NCBI RefSeq assembly: GCF_001426405.1
Contig: NZ_LMEP01000006.1
Span: forward strand, 68,876 to 132,875
Direction: 5' to 3'
Source of the DNA: Streptomyces sp. Root1304
Lineage (GTDB): Bacteria > Actinomycetota > Actinomycetes > Streptomycetales > Streptomycetaceae
Length of the DNA stretch: 64,000 bases
Of the stretch, positions 9,622-18,722 are shown in pieces. The position numbers were made by a program, and so were the translations under genes. Under the pieces are notes generated by a model. The model ran no database searches. It saw only the letters and a program-made list of their open reading frames with translations, and was not told where the DNA came from. Position 1 is the stretch's first letter. Every line of letters begins with the position of its first letter.

Positions 9622-11982
9622 ATGACCTCCCTCCCGGCCGGTTCCTCGGCCACCCGCCCGGTCCCGCCCACCGCCACCTACCGGCTCCAGCTCCAGCCGG
9701 AGTTCCCCTTCGCGGCGGCCGGGCGGGCCGTGCCGCACCTCGCGGGACTCGGGATCTCCCACCTCCACCTCTCCCCCGTCCTGGAGGCGGTGCCCGGCTC
9801 GACCCACGGCTACGACGTCACCGACCACCGGTCCGTACGGGCCGAGCTGGGCGGCGAGGAGGGGCTGCGGGCCCTGGCGGCGACCGCGCGGGCGCACGGC
9901 CTCGGGCTCGTCGTGGACCTGGTGCCCAACCACATGGCGGCCTCCCCGACGCACAACCACGCGCTGCGGGCGGTGCTCGGGGAGGGCCCGGACTCGCCGT
10001 ACGCCCGCTGGTTCGACATCGACTGGCGGGCCGGGGACGGCCGGCTGCTGCTGCCGGTGCTGCCCGCCCGGCTCCCCGAGGTACGGGACCGGCTGCGGGT
10101 CTCGGACGGCGCGCTCCACCTGGACGGCCAGGAGTTCCCGCTGCGGCCCGGCACGGAGGGGCTGCCGCTCGACGAGCTGCTCGACGCCCAGTGGTACCGG
10201 CTCGGCTGGTGGCGGCTCGCCCGCACGGAGCTGAACTACCGGCGCTTCTTCACCATCTCGGAGCTGATCGGGGTCCGGGTGGAGGACCCGGAGGTGTTCG
10301 AGGCCACCCACGCGAAGATCGTCGAGCTGGTGCGGGACGGGGTGGTCGAGGGGCTGCGCATCGACCACCCGGACGGGCTCGCCGACCCGCAGGGCTATCT
10401 GGATGACCTGGCGGCGGCGACCGGCGGGCGCTGCTGGACGGTGGTCGAGAAGATCCTCACCGGGCCGGAGACGCTGCCGGCGGCCTGGCCGGTCGCCGGG
10501 ACCACCGGGTACGACGCCCTGCACCGGGTCGACGGGGTGTTCACCGACCCGGACGGCACCGAGGAACTGACCGGGGTGTACCGGGATTTCACGGCGAAGG
10601 CGGGTGACAGGGGCGGGCACTGGGAGGCGACCGGGCGACGGGCCGCGTACGAGGTGGTGGGGCACGACCTGGCCGCCGAGACGGCCGCGCTGACCCGGCT
10701 CGCGGAGCGGATCTGCGCCGCCGACCCCGCGCTGCGGGACCACGCCCCCTGGGCGCTGCGCACCGCGATCCGGGAACTCCTCGTGCGCGTCCCGGTCTAC
10801 CGCTCCTACCGGACGGGCGGCGAGGAGGTGCTGACCCCGGAGGCGGCGCGCGGCGCGAAGGCCGCGTTCGCGGTGCCCGAGGAGGCGGCGGCGGTCGACG
10901 TGGTGCGGGACCTGGCGCTCGGCCTACGCGGGGACGGGCCCGAACACCGGTCGTTCCGCGCCCGGTTCGCGCAGACCTCGTCCGCGCTGCGGGCCAAGTC
11001 CGTGGAGGACACCGCCTTCTACCGGTACGTCCCGCTGCTGTCGGCGAACGAGGTCGGCGGGGACGCGGGGCGCCCGGCGGTGTCGGTGGAGGAGTTCCAC
11101 GCGTACTGCGGGCGGATCTCGCGGGACTGGCCGGACACCGGCACGGTCCTCACCACGCACGACACCAAGCGCAGTGCGGACGTCCGGGCCGGGATCGCGG
11201 TCCTCTCCCAGTGCCCGCGGGTGTGGGCGGAGCTGCTCGCCGAGGTCGCGGGGGTGCCCGCGCCCGATCCGCACGTGGCCTGGACGGCCTGGCAGACGGC
11301 CTTCGGCTTCGGGGCCCCGGACCCGGAGCGGCTCGGCCCCGCGATCCTCAAGTCGGTACGGGAGGCGGGGCTGCGGACCAGCTGGACGGAGCCCGACGCG
11401 GGGTACGAGAGGGCGGTGGCCGAGTTCGCGGCGGCCGGGCCCGGCCGCATCCCGCTCCGGGCGGCCTCGGAGGCGGCCTTCGCCCTGGAACCGCACATCC
11501 GGGCGCACGCGCTCGGCGCGCTCCTGACGCAGCTGACGATGCCGGGGGTGCCGGAGCTGTACCAGAACACGGAGCGCGCGTACCGGGCGCTGGTCGACCC
11601 GGACAACCGGGCCCCGTTCGCGGTCGGCCCGGACGACGACCACACGGCCCTGGTGCGGGCGGCCCTGAAGCTGCGCCGGGAGCGTCCGGAGGTCTTCGCC
11701 GCCGCCGGCTCGTACACCCCGCTGACGGCCGAGGGCCCGGCCGCCGCGCACTGTCTGGCCTTCGCCCGCTCCGCCGAGGTGGTCACGGCCGTCACCCGGC
11801 TGCCCCTCCGCCTCGGGGAGGCGGGCGGCTGGCAGGACACGGAACTGGTGCTGCCGGAGGGCCGCTGGGCCGATGTCCTGGACGGGGTACGGGAGTTCAC
11901 GGGCGGCGCGGCGACGGAACTGAAGCTGGCGGAGCTGTTCGCGGAGCGGCCGGTGGCGCTGCTGGCCCGTATCGACGGCTGA
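9622..11982 (+). CDS. treY: maltooligosyl trehalose synthase TreY
   Basis: A 786-residue GH13 enzyme that isomerises the reducing-end alpha-1,4 bond of maltodextrins to alpha,alpha-1,1, making maltooligosyl trehalose. Visible motifs are TYRLQLQPEFPF at the start, DLVPNHMA, GLRIDHPDGLADP (nucleophile Asp), VVEKIL (acid/base Glu) and VLTTHDTKRSADVRA. The length and the characteristic TELNYRRFFTI block fit TreY. The start ATG 9622 has only a weak ribosome site; an upstream ATG at 9585 is out of frame. It is divergent from the MFS gene and followed by a strong bidirectional hairpin. Its partner TreZ is encoded 3.7 kb downstream on the same strand rather than next to it. Confidence 0.95.
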   Translation: MTSLPAGSSATRPVPPTATYRLQLQPEFPFAAAGRAVPHLAGLGISHLHLSPVLEAVPGSTHGYDVTDHRSVRAELGGEEGLRALAATARAHGLGLVVDLVPNHMAASPTHNHALRAVLGEGPDSPYARWFDIDWRAGDGRLLLPVLPARLPEVRDRLRVSDGALHLDGQEFPLRPGTEGLPLDELLDAQWYRLGWWRLARTELNYRRFFTISELIGVRVEDPEVFEATHAKIVELVRDGVVEGLRIDHPDGLADPQGYLDDLAAATGGRCWTVVEKILTGPETLPAAWPVAGTTGYDALHRVDGVFTDPDGTEELTGVYRDFTAKAGDRGGHWEATGRRAAYEVVGHDLAAETAALTRLAERICAADPALRDHAPWALRTAIRELLVRVPVYRSYRTGGEEVLTPEAARGAKAAFAVPEEAAAVDVVRDLALGLRGDGPEHRSFRARFAQTSSALRAKSVEDTAFYRYVPLLSANEVGGDAGRPAVSVEEFHAYCGRISRDWPDTGTVLTTHDTKRSADVRAGIAVLSQCPRVWAELLAEVAGVPAPDPHVAWTAWQTAFGFGAPDPERLGPAILKSVREAGLRTSWTEPDAGYERAVAEFAAAGPGRIPLRAASEAAFALEPHIRAHALGALLTQLTMPGVPELYQNTERAYRALVDPDNRAPFAVGPDDDHTALVRAALKLRRERPEVFAAAGSYTPLTAEGPAAAHCLAFARSAEVVTAVTRLPLRLGEAGGWQDTELVLPEGRWADVLDGVREFTGGAATELKLAELFAERPVALLARIDG

Positions 11983-12015
11983 GGGCGCCCCGGGTCGTGG
12001 ACCCGGGACGCCCTC
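11981..12015. terminator. hairpin terminator between convergent treY and 12036 gene
   Basis: Left arm 11981-11996 and right arm 12000-12015 form a 16-bp stem with a single mismatch and a GTG loop. The stem begins within the treY stop codon and ends 20 bases from the stop of the convergent gene, so it can serve both strands. There is no T-run, as is common in Streptomyces. Confidence 0.75.
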
Positions 12016-12035
12016 GGTCTGCCGGGCGCCGCCGG

Positions 12036-12530
12036 TCAGGAGCGGGAGGCTCGCGAGACCTCGCACTTGGTGTACTCCGAGCCGTCGCCGGAACCGGTGT
12101 ACGGGGTGGTCAGTTCGGCGCTCGCGGAGGCACCCGCGGTGACCGCGATGCCGGTCTTCGTCGCGGACGCCGGGGTCGCGGTGCCGCTCGCGCCACCGGT
12201 GAACTTCATCGTGACGCTGTAGTCGTAGTCGAGCACGCCGTCGTTCTTGATGGTGATCCGGGCGACGAGGTTCTTCGTGGCGGCGTCGTACTTGCACTCG
12301 TCGATGGTCACGTCGCGGGCCGCCTTGGCCGCGCTGCTGGAGCCACCGGACACGGAACCGCCGGAGGTGCTGCCGCCGTCGTTGTCGTTGCCGTGGTTGC
12401 TGCCGCCGGAGCTGCTGGAGCTGCCGGAGCCGCTTCCGCCGCAGCTGCCGCCGTGCGAGCCGCGGGCACCGGTCAGGGCGACGACCGCGATGCCGAAGAC
12501 AGCGATGGCGCGGACATGACGCATCTTCAT
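12036..12530 (-). CDS. secreted Gly/Ser-rich protein
   Basis: A 164-residue exported protein of unknown function. The signal peptide (RHVRAIAVFGIAVVALTG) leads into a Ser/Gly/Asn low-complexity linker (about 25-65), then a beta-rich C-terminal domain (about 70-164) with cysteines in DECKYD and TKCEVS that could form a disulphide. No lipobox is evident. The C-terminal part has an Ig-like or extracellular carbohydrate/protein-interaction look, but no family is recognised. ATG 12530 follows a GGGGAT stretch; the longer frame from 12608 adds residues with no signal-peptide logic. TATATA and the palindrome AACGGCCGTT (12561-12570) lie in the upstream region and may be promoter elements. Confidence 0.7.
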   Translation of the reverse strand: MKMRHVRAIAVFGIAVVALTGARGSHGGSCGGSGSGSSSSSGGSNHGNDNDGGSTSGGSVSGGSSSAAKAARDVTIDECKYDAATKNLVARITIKNDGVLDYDYSVTMKFTGGASGTATPASATKTGIAVTAGASASAELTTPYTGSGDGSEYTKCEVSRASRS

Positions 12531-12618
12531 GTTTGAATCCCCGTGAAAAGTGGTATATAGAACGGCCGTTTGACGGGCGCACGTCACCCTAGCAGCGGTC
12601 ACGGACACCTCCGCCCGG

Positions 12619-12640
12619 GGCGGCCGCCGGACCGGCCGCC
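12619..12640 (-). terminator. short GC hairpin after the P450-like gene
   Basis: GGCGGCCG and CGGCCGCC form an 8-bp stem with a 6-base loop, two bases beyond the stop codon of the leftward P450-like gene. It is short, so the terminator call is moderate. Confidence 0.45.
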
Positions 12641-12642
12641 GC

Positions 12643-13761
12643 TCAGCCGCCGGGACGGACGATCAGACTCCGGGGCGCCCGGGTGATGAGCCCGGTGGGC
12701 GTGGGGCGGAAACCGTCGGCGAGCCGGAGCCGGGGCATGGCCGTGAACAGGGCCCGCAGGGCGTACTCGGCTTCGAGCCCGGCGAGCACGACGGCGGGGC
12801 AGAAACCGCCGCCGTAGGTGAGCTGGCCCGGATCGTCGCGCAGCGGGTCGAACCGGCCGGGCTCGCGGAAGCGTTCCGGGTCGCGGCCCGCCGAGCCGAT
12901 CAGCAGGGCGACGGACGCGCCGGCGGGGACGACCCCACCGCTCACCGGGACCTCGGCGGTCGTCCGGCGTACGGCGATCTGCACGGGCGGGTCCCGGCGC
13001 AGCGACTCGGTCCAGGCGCGGCCGACGAGCCCGGCGGGGGCGTCACGGAGTGCGGCGACCTGGTCGGGGTCGGACAGGACGTTGCCGAGGAAGGACGCGA
13101 GGGCCTTCTCCCGTACGGCGATCTGCCCGCCGCACTCCCCCGCCAGCGCCCCGGCCGCCCGGCCGCGCACCAGCCGCATCATGTCCCGGTACGGCACCCC
13201 GACGGCGGCGGCGACCGTGCCTGCGGGCAGCCAGTGGCAGAAGTCGGCGACCAGGTCGGCCTGCGGTCGCTCGGCGATCCGGCGGGCCAGGACGTACGCG
13301 GTGCGTTCGGTGACGGACCGCAGGGCCTCGGCGTCGACGTCGACGTGGGCCCGCGCGCACGGCGGGTCGCCGGGCCGGTGCCCGTGGGTGAAGCGCCCGT
13401 CGGTGAGCGCGGCGGCCACGTCCGCGTAACGGCTGAGCACCCAGGACCGCAGCAGCGGGTCGTAGGTGAGCGGGAAGTCCTCGCGGAGGGTCCGGTGGAT
13501 CCGGTGCGGGTCGCGCGAGGCCCCGGGATCGAGGGGACTGGGCGCGACGGTCCGCGCGACGGACCCGTGGGGGCCCGCGGCTCCGGCGGCCGTCGGGTCG
13601 GGCACGGTCCGGACGCGCCCGGGAGGCGCGGCGGGACCGACGGCGTCCCCGCGCTCGGCGGGGGCCATGGACGGCAGCCGTGTCCACGGGTCCCCGGACG
13701 GCATCCCGGGCCGCTCGTCCGGTATGCCCGGGCCCGGTTCGCGGTGCGGCTCGTCGCTCAT
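12643..13761 (-). CDS. degenerate cytochrome P450-like protein
   Basis: A 372-residue protein with about 80 unconserved Pro/Gly-rich N-terminal residues before a shortened P450 core. The K-helix ExxR is present in AWTESLRRDPPVQIAVRR, and the haem-loop Cys lies in LTYGGGFCPAVVLAGL, but the usual FGxGxHxCxG pattern has lost the His and the second Gly. No AGxxT I-helix motif is present; AGECGG is the nearest trace, and the region before it is shorter than normal (about 290 core residues versus about 400). Haem binding is plausible but mono-oxygenase activity is doubtful. GTG/ATG alternatives exist, since the N-terminal extension has no conserved anchor. No ferredoxin gene is adjacent. Confidence 0.7.
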   Translation of the reverse strand: MSDEPHREPGPGIPDERPGMPSGDPWTRLPSMAPAERGDAVGPAAPPGRVRTVPDPTAAGAAGPHGSVARTVAPSPLDPGASRDPHRIHRTLREDFPLTYDPLLRSWVLSRYADVAAALTDGRFTHGHRPGDPPCARAHVDVDAEALRSVTERTAYVLARRIAERPQADLVADFCHWLPAGTVAAAVGVPYRDMMRLVRGRAAGALAGECGGQIAVREKALASFLGNVLSDPDQVAALRDAPAGLVGRAWTESLRRDPPVQIAVRRTTAEVPVSGGVVPAGASVALLIGSAGRDPERFREPGRFDPLRDDPGQLTYGGGFCPAVVLAGLEAEYALRALFTAMPRLRLADGFRPTPTGLITRAPRSLIVRPGG

Positions 13762-13872
13762 CGCGCGCCCCCTGTCGATCGGCGGTGGGTACCGCGGCCG
13801 GGAGGTGGCGCGCGTCCCCCCAGCCCACCACCCCGGGCGCCCCGCCGCCCGCCGCGTACCCCCGAACGAGTG

Positions 13873-13908
13873 ACGCCGCCCGGCACCCGTACGACCGCCG
13901 GGCGCCGT
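13873..13908 (-). terminator. hairpin terminator of the DUF1707-FHA gene
   Basis: A 12-bp inverted repeat (13873-13884 with 13897-13908, one mismatch) lies six bases past the leftward stop codon at 13915. The stem is ACGCCGCCCGGC paired with GCCGGGCGCCGT. Confidence 0.6.
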
Positions 13909-13914
13909 TCCGGC

Positions 13915-14463
13915 TCAGTCGAGCGACAGACGGAACGACATCTGGCCGAAGCCCACGACGTCGCCCGCGCGGACCGCCACCGCGCCCGTCACACGGCGGC
14001 CGTTGACCGTCGTGCCGTTGGTCGAGCCGAGGTCGCGCAGGACCCACATCCCGCTCTGCATCGAGAGTTCCGCGTGCAGCCGCGAGGCCGTCTCGTGGCT
14101 GAGGCGGAGGCCGTTGACCGGGTCGCGGCCGATGCGCAGCGGGTGCGGGCCCGGCAGGGGCAGCAGCAGCTTCGGCAGGCGCTCCGCGTGCCAGGCGCGG
14201 CCCAGACGGGCCGTGAAGGCCGACATCCGCTCGACCGCACCCACGACCCGGCGGGTCCAGGTGCCCTCGGTCCTCAGGTCGGCGGTGAGCAGGGCGAGTT
14301 CGTCCGGCCGCCGGGCCTGCAGCGCGCGCTCCATCCTGAAGACGAACGTGTCGTGCGAGAGGCGGCCCTGCGCGGCGCCCTCACGGAGCAGCACCAGCGC
14401 ACGGTCCCGCTCGGCGTCGGTGAGCCGAGGGGAGTTCGCCGGAAGCTCGAAAGGGGTCGTCAC
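13915..14463 (-). CDS. DUF1707 and FHA domain protein
   Basis: A 182-residue cytosolic protein with two recognisable domains. Residues about 10-60 are DUF1707 (LTDAERDRALVLLREGAAQG, with RLSHDTFVFRMERAL). Residues about 100-182 are a forkhead-associated domain: LRIGRDPVNGLRLSHETASRLHAEL carries the phosphothreonine-binding Gly-Arg, Ser and His, and DLGSTNGTTVNG is the FHA signature. It should bind a phosphothreonine peptide made by a Ser/Thr kinase; none is encoded nearby. The start GTG 14463 fits the family N-terminus TTPFELPANSPRLT, although the ribosome site is weak. It is divergent from the GNAT gene across 136 bases. Confidence 0.85.
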   Translation of the reverse strand: MTTPFELPANSPRLTDAERDRALVLLREGAAQGRLSHDTFVFRMERALQARRPDELALLTADLRTEGTWTRRVVGAVERMSAFTARLGRAWHAERLPKLLLPLPGPHPLRIGRDPVNGLRLSHETASRLHAELSMQSGMWVLRDLGSTNGTTVNGRRVTGAVAVRAGDVVGFGQMSFRLSLD

Positions 14464-14599
14464 ATCCGTGATTGTCGGCCTGCCGGGCCCGACGTGTCCA
14501 GAAGGGCCCCTGAGCCGCGGAAACCCCGTACCGGACCGGGCGGGTTCGCTGTTACGGTCTGCGGGCTCCGAACCCGGCATCCCCAGGGGGAAACCAGAC

Positions 14600-15613
14600 G
14601 TGACCTCGTCCTCTTCGACCACTCACCACGACGCAGCGCAGCACATCCCGCACGACCTCGTCATACGCCCGCTCGCCGGCCCCGAGGAACTCGACCTGTT
14701 CCTCCGCCTCACCTATTCACTGGACCACGAGGTCGCCGACGACCTCGCCACCGGCCGCCGGCTGCCCGAGTGGATGTGGATCGCGCTCGACGGCGACCGC
14801 CTCCTCGGCCGGCTGTCCTGGTGGGTGAAGGCCGCCGGCGGCAAGCCGCAGGTGCTCGACTTCTTCGACCTCGCCCCCGAGCTGTCCCCCGAGGCGCGCG
14901 CCGAGGTCGGTCTGCGGCTCCTGGAGACCGCGACGGCCGCCGTGATCCCGGCGGGCGAGCAGCGCCCCGAGTTCGAGCGGTACATGCCGGCCGACTGGCG
15001 CGAGCTGCCGGAGACCCGGTCCCTCCTGGAATCCGTCTTCGGCGCCCTGACGGCGACCGGCGCCCGTGCGCTGGTCGAGCGGCTGCGCCTGGAGTGGCGG
15101 CCCGGCACCCCCGTACCGGAGCCGAAGGGCCGGCTGGAGTTCCGTCCGGTGCGCGACCGCGAGGACCTCGTCGCGCTGATGACGCCGGTCATGGAGGGCA
15201 CGCTCGACGCGCACGGCCGGGCCGACCTGGCCTCGGGCATGTCGGCGCGGGAGGCGGCGGAGCTGCACTTCGACGAGGAGTTCGCGCACTACTCCTCGCC
15301 GCGCGCGTGGTGGCGGATCGCCCAGCTGCCGGAGAGCGGCGAGCCGGTCGGCTTCGTCGTCCCCGCGCGCAACAACTACCACCACACGATCGCCTACATC
15401 GGCGTCCTCCCGGCGCACCGGGGCCACGGCTACATCGACGACATCCTGGCGGAGGGGACGCGCGTCCTGGCCGCCGCCGACGTCCCCCGCGTCCGGGCGG
15501 CGACGGACCTGGGGAACGTACCGATGGCGGCGGCGTTCGCCCGTGCGGGCTACGTGAACTTCGAGCGCGCGATCAACTACGTGTGGGACGCGCCGGGCGT
15601 GGCGGGGTCCTGA
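14600..15613 (+). CDS. tandem GNAT N-acetyltransferase
   Basis: A 337-residue protein of two GNAT-like halves, similar in build to mycothiol synthase-type acyltransferases. The N-terminal half (about 20-165, DLVIRPLAGPEELDLFLRL) is degenerate; the C-terminal half (about 175-335) retains the acetyl-CoA loop in VLPAHRGHGYIDDIL and the following helix with DLGNVPMAAAFARAGY. It would transfer an acetyl group from acetyl-CoA to an amine; the substrate is unknown. GTG 14600 is preceded by CAGGGGGAAACC. No operon partner is obvious: treZ starts 114 bases later, but its own ribosome site suggests independent initiation. Confidence 0.85.
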   Translation: MTSSSSTTHHDAAQHIPHDLVIRPLAGPEELDLFLRLTYSLDHEVADDLATGRRLPEWMWIALDGDRLLGRLSWWVKAAGGKPQVLDFFDLAPELSPEARAEVGLRLLETATAAVIPAGEQRPEFERYMPADWRELPETRSLLESVFGALTATGARALVERLRLEWRPGTPVPEPKGRLEFRPVRDREDLVALMTPVMEGTLDAHGRADLASGMSAREAAELHFDEEFAHYSSPRAWWRIAQLPESGEPVGFVVPARNNYHHTIAYIGVLPAHRGHGYIDDILAEGTRVLAAADVPRVRAATDLGNVPMAAAFARAGYVNFERAINYVWDAPGVAGS

Positions 15614-15727
15614 CTGCCAGGATGGACCCGGTGGGCCCGGTGGACCCGAGGGCACGGCGGTCGTGAAGGCCGCCGTGACCGGGTACCGGTCCCACCGAGT
15701 GGTTGGTCCGTCGACGAGGGGATTTCC

Positions 15728-17479
15728 GTGCTCTTCGAGGTGTGGGCGCCGCACGCCCGTGACCGGGTGACGCTGGAGCTGAACGGCTCCGGCCACGACC
15801 TGGACCGGGACGCCGAGCGGGCCGGCTGGTGGTCGGGGGTCGTGCCCGCCGAGGACGGCGACCGGTACGGCTTCGCGCTGGACGGCGGGCCCGTCCTGCC
15901 GGACCCGCGCGCCCGCCGGCTGCCCGCCGGGCCCGACGGGCTCGCCGCGGTCGTCGACCACTCCGCGTACGCCTGGCTGCACGAGTCCCCCCGGCTGCGG
16001 CTGCGCAGCTCGGTCCTGTACGAGCTGCACGTCGGCACCTACACCCCGGAGGGCACCCTCGACGCGGCGACCGCGCGTCTCGGGGAGCTGGCGAACCTCG
16101 GCGTCACCCATGTGGAGCTGATGCCGCTCTGCCCGTTCCCCGGGGTGCGGGGCTGGGGGTACGACGGGGTGGCGCCGTGGGCGGTGCACGAGCCGTACGG
16201 CGGTCCCGAGGCGCTGAAGCGGTTCGTGGACGCGGCGCACGGGCTCGGCATGGGGGTGGTCCTGGACGTGGTCCACAACCACCTGGGGCCCTCCGGCAAC
16301 CACCTGCCGTCCTTCGGGCCGTACTTCACCGAGACCCACCACACCCCGTGGGGCGCGGCGGTGAACCTGGACGCGCCCGGCTCGGACGAGGTCCGGGCGT
16401 ACTTCCTGGGCAGCGCCCTGGCGTGGCTGCGGGACTACCGGATCGACGGACTGCGCCTGGACGCCGTGCACGCGCTCGCGGACACCCGCGCGTACACCTT
16501 CCTGGAGGAGCTGTCGGCGGCCGTGGACGAGCTGGCGAGGGAGCAGGGCCGCCAGCACTTCCTGATCGCGGAGTCCGACCTCGCCGACCCCCGTACGACC
16601 ACGCCCCGGGCGCTCGGCGGGATCGGGGTCCACGCCCAGTGGAACGACGACTTCCACCATTCCCTGCACACCGCCCTGACCCGTGAGTCGCAGGGCTACT
16701 ACGCGGACTTCGCGGCGGCCCCGATGGCCGCGCTCGCGAAGACCCTCACGCGGGTGTTCTTCCACGACGGCACGTACTCGGCGTTCCGGGGCCGCCACCA
16801 CGGGCGCCCGGTGGACCGGGAGCGCACCCCCGCGCACCGCTTCCTCGGCTATGCGCAGACCCACGACCAGATCGGCAACCGGGCGCTGGGCGACCGCCTT
16901 TCGGCCTCCCTCTCCCCCGGGCTGCTCGCCTGCGCGGCGACCCTGGTCCTGACGGGCCCCTCGGTGCCGATGCTGTTCATGGGCGAGGAGTGGGGGGCGA
17001 CGACGCCCTGGCAGTACTTCACCGACCACACCGATCCGGAGCTGGCGGAGGCCGTACGGCGGGGCAGGCGGCGGGAGTTCGCGGCGCACGGCTGGGACGA
17101 GAACGAGGTCCCGGACCCGCAGGAGGCCGCCACCCGGGACCGTTCCGTCCTCGACCGGTCCGAGCGCGAGCAGGACCCGCACAAGCGGCTGCTCGCCTGG
17201 CACCGCCGGCTCATCGCCCTGCGCCGCACCCTGCCGGACCTGACGGACCCGGACCTGGCGGGTGTGAAGGTGGCCTTCGACGAGGACGCGCGGTGGCTGG
17301 TGTTCCGGCGCGGGGTGCTGCGGGTGGGGGTGAACCTGGGCAAGGAGCCGGCGGTGATCCCGCTCGGCTCCAACGGCCGCGACCGGGTCCTGGCGGCCTG
17401 GGAGCCGGTCGGGACCCCGGCGGAGGACGGGGTGCTGCGGCTCCCGGGCGAGTCGGCGGTCCTCCTCACGGACGGCTGA
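15728..17479 (+). CDS. treZ: malto-oligosyltrehalose trehalohydrolase TreZ
   Basis: A 583-residue GH13 enzyme that cleaves trehalose from the product of TreY. An N-terminal CBM48-like module (FEVWAPHARDRVTLELNG) precedes the barrel with DVVHNHLGPSGNH, DGLRLDAVHA (nucleophile Asp), LIAESDL (acid/base Glu) and YAQTHDQIGNRA (transition-state Asp). The Trp/Tyr-rich GWGYDGVAPWAVHEPYGG segment and the length are typical for TreZ. GTG 15728 is supported by GACGAGGGG. The gene is on the same strand as treY, separated from it by four unrelated genes, so the trehalose genes are clustered here but not in one operon. Confidence 0.95.
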   Translation: MLFEVWAPHARDRVTLELNGSGHDLDRDAERAGWWSGVVPAEDGDRYGFALDGGPVLPDPRARRLPAGPDGLAAVVDHSAYAWLHESPRLRLRSSVLYELHVGTYTPEGTLDAATARLGELANLGVTHVELMPLCPFPGVRGWGYDGVAPWAVHEPYGGPEALKRFVDAAHGLGMGVVLDVVHNHLGPSGNHLPSFGPYFTETHHTPWGAAVNLDAPGSDEVRAYFLGSALAWLRDYRIDGLRLDAVHALADTRAYTFLEELSAAVDELAREQGRQHFLIAESDLADPRTTTPRALGGIGVHAQWNDDFHHSLHTALTRESQGYYADFAAAPMAALAKTLTRVFFHDGTYSAFRGRHHGRPVDRERTPAHRFLGYAQTHDQIGNRALGDRLSASLSPGLLACAATLVLTGPSVPMLFMGEEWGATTPWQYFTDHTDPELAEAVRRGRRREFAAHGWDENEVPDPQEAATRDRSVLDRSEREQDPHKRLLAWHRRLIALRRTLPDLTDPDLAGVKVAFDEDARWLVFRRGVLRVGVNLGKEPAVIPLGSNGRDRVLAAWEPVGTPAEDGVLRLPGESAVLLTDG

Positions 17480-17505
17480 GACCGCCCGCGTGGACCACCC
17501 GCGTC

Positions 17506-18648
17506 CTACTCGACGATCGCCATCTCGTGCGGGGTGTTGTTGAAGCGGCGCCCCGCACCGTCCTCCGTCGCCGTCACGATGTCCTCGATGCGGACGCCGA
17601 ACCGGCCGGGGAGGTAGACGCCGGGCTCGATGGAGAAGCACATGCCGGGGACGATCGGCAGTTCCTCGCCCTCGATCATGTACGGCGGTTCGTGGGTGGT
17701 GACGCCGATGCCGTGGCCGGTGCGGTGGATGAAGTACTCGCCGTATCCGGCGTCCGTGATGACCTTGCGGGCCGCCCGGTCCACGTCCTGGCAGGCGACC
17801 CCGGGGCGGACCGCCTCGAACCCGGCCTGCTGGGCCTCCCGGACGAGGTCGTGGACGCGCCGCTCCTCGTCGGTGGGTTCGCCGACGTGGACGGTACGGG
17901 TGGTGTCGGAGCCGTAGCCGTGCTTGAGGCCGCCGAAGTCGAGGACGACCATGTCGCCGCGCTCGATGACCCGGTCACCGGCCTCGTGGTGCGGGTTGGC
18001 GCCGTTGGGGCCGGAGCCGACGACGGTGAAGTCGACCTGGGAGTGCCCGAACTCCATGAGCAGCCGGGCGAGGTCGGCGGCCACGTCGGTCTCCTTGCGG
18101 CCGGCGAACCGCACCTTCAGGATCTCGCCGTACGCCCGGTCGGCGGCGGCCCCGGCGGCGGCGATCCTGGCGAGTTCGTGGGCGTCCTTGACGCCCCTGA
18201 GCATGGGCAGGGCCTCGGTGAGCGAGACGTACGAGGTGCCGGGCAGGGCCTTCTGGAGGCCGAGGAGGTGCATGGCCCAGGCGTTGTCGCTGACGCCGAA
18301 CCGTCCGTCGACGTCGAGCAGCGGCGCGGTGACGGCGTAGGGGTCCTTGCCGTCGGTCCAGTCGCGCAGGGAGAGCGCGGCGGCCCCGGTGGCCTTCTCG
18401 GCGTCGGGGGCCTCCAGGGTGGGGACGACGAGGACCGGTTCCTGGCCCGCGGCGAGCACGAGGACGGTGAGCCGCTCGGTGATCGCGGTGGGCTGGTAGC
18501 CGGTGAGGTAGACGAGGTCGGGGCCGGGGGCGACGAGGACACCGGCGAGCCCGGCGTCGGCGGCGGACTCGGCGGCGCGGGTCATACGGGCCCGGTAGTC
18601 GTCCGCGGTGAAGGGCACGACCTCGTCGGTGGCGCGGCTGCTCGGCAT
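17506..18648 (-). CDS. M24 family aminopeptidase (Xaa-Pro type)
   Basis: A 380-residue cytosolic metallopeptidase of the pita-bread fold. Residues about 1-150 are the creatinase-like N-domain; the C-terminal domain carries the five metal ligands: Asp in LDFGGL, Asp in YGSDTTRTVHV, His in RTGHGIGVTTHEPP, Glu in SIEPGVY and Glu in GVRIEDIV. It most resembles Xaa-Pro aminopeptidase or dipeptidase relatives, which remove residues before proline; specificity cannot be settled by eye. ATG 18648 follows GAGGAGAAG. It lies 74 bases downstream of a conserved hypothetical gene in a leftward run. Confidence 0.88.
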   Translation of the reverse strand: MPSSRATDEVVPFTADDYRARMTRAAESAADAGLAGVLVAPGPDLVYLTGYQPTAITERLTVLVLAAGQEPVLVVPTLEAPDAEKATGAAALSLRDWTDGKDPYAVTAPLLDVDGRFGVSDNAWAMHLLGLQKALPGTSYVSLTEALPMLRGVKDAHELARIAAAGAAADRAYGEILKVRFAGRKETDVAADLARLLMEFGHSQVDFTVVGSGPNGANPHHEAGDRVIERGDMVVLDFGGLKHGYGSDTTRTVHVGEPTDEERRVHDLVREAQQAGFEAVRPGVACQDVDRAARKVITDAGYGEYFIHRTGHGIGVTTHEPPYMIEGEELPIVPGMCFSIEPGVYLPGRFGVRIEDIVTATEDGAGRRFNNTPHEMAIVE

Positions 18649-18722
18649 GGGGGCTTCTCCTCGGCGTCGTCGTCCGTGCGTCGTACAGCATCCTGCCGGG
18701 CGCCGGAGCGGCCCGCGACCGG

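Noticed and set aside
12036..12530. Gly/Ser-rich secreted protein as a second Cys-modified substrate
   Set aside because: Its low-complexity part has almost no Cys and no modification enzyme gene is near.
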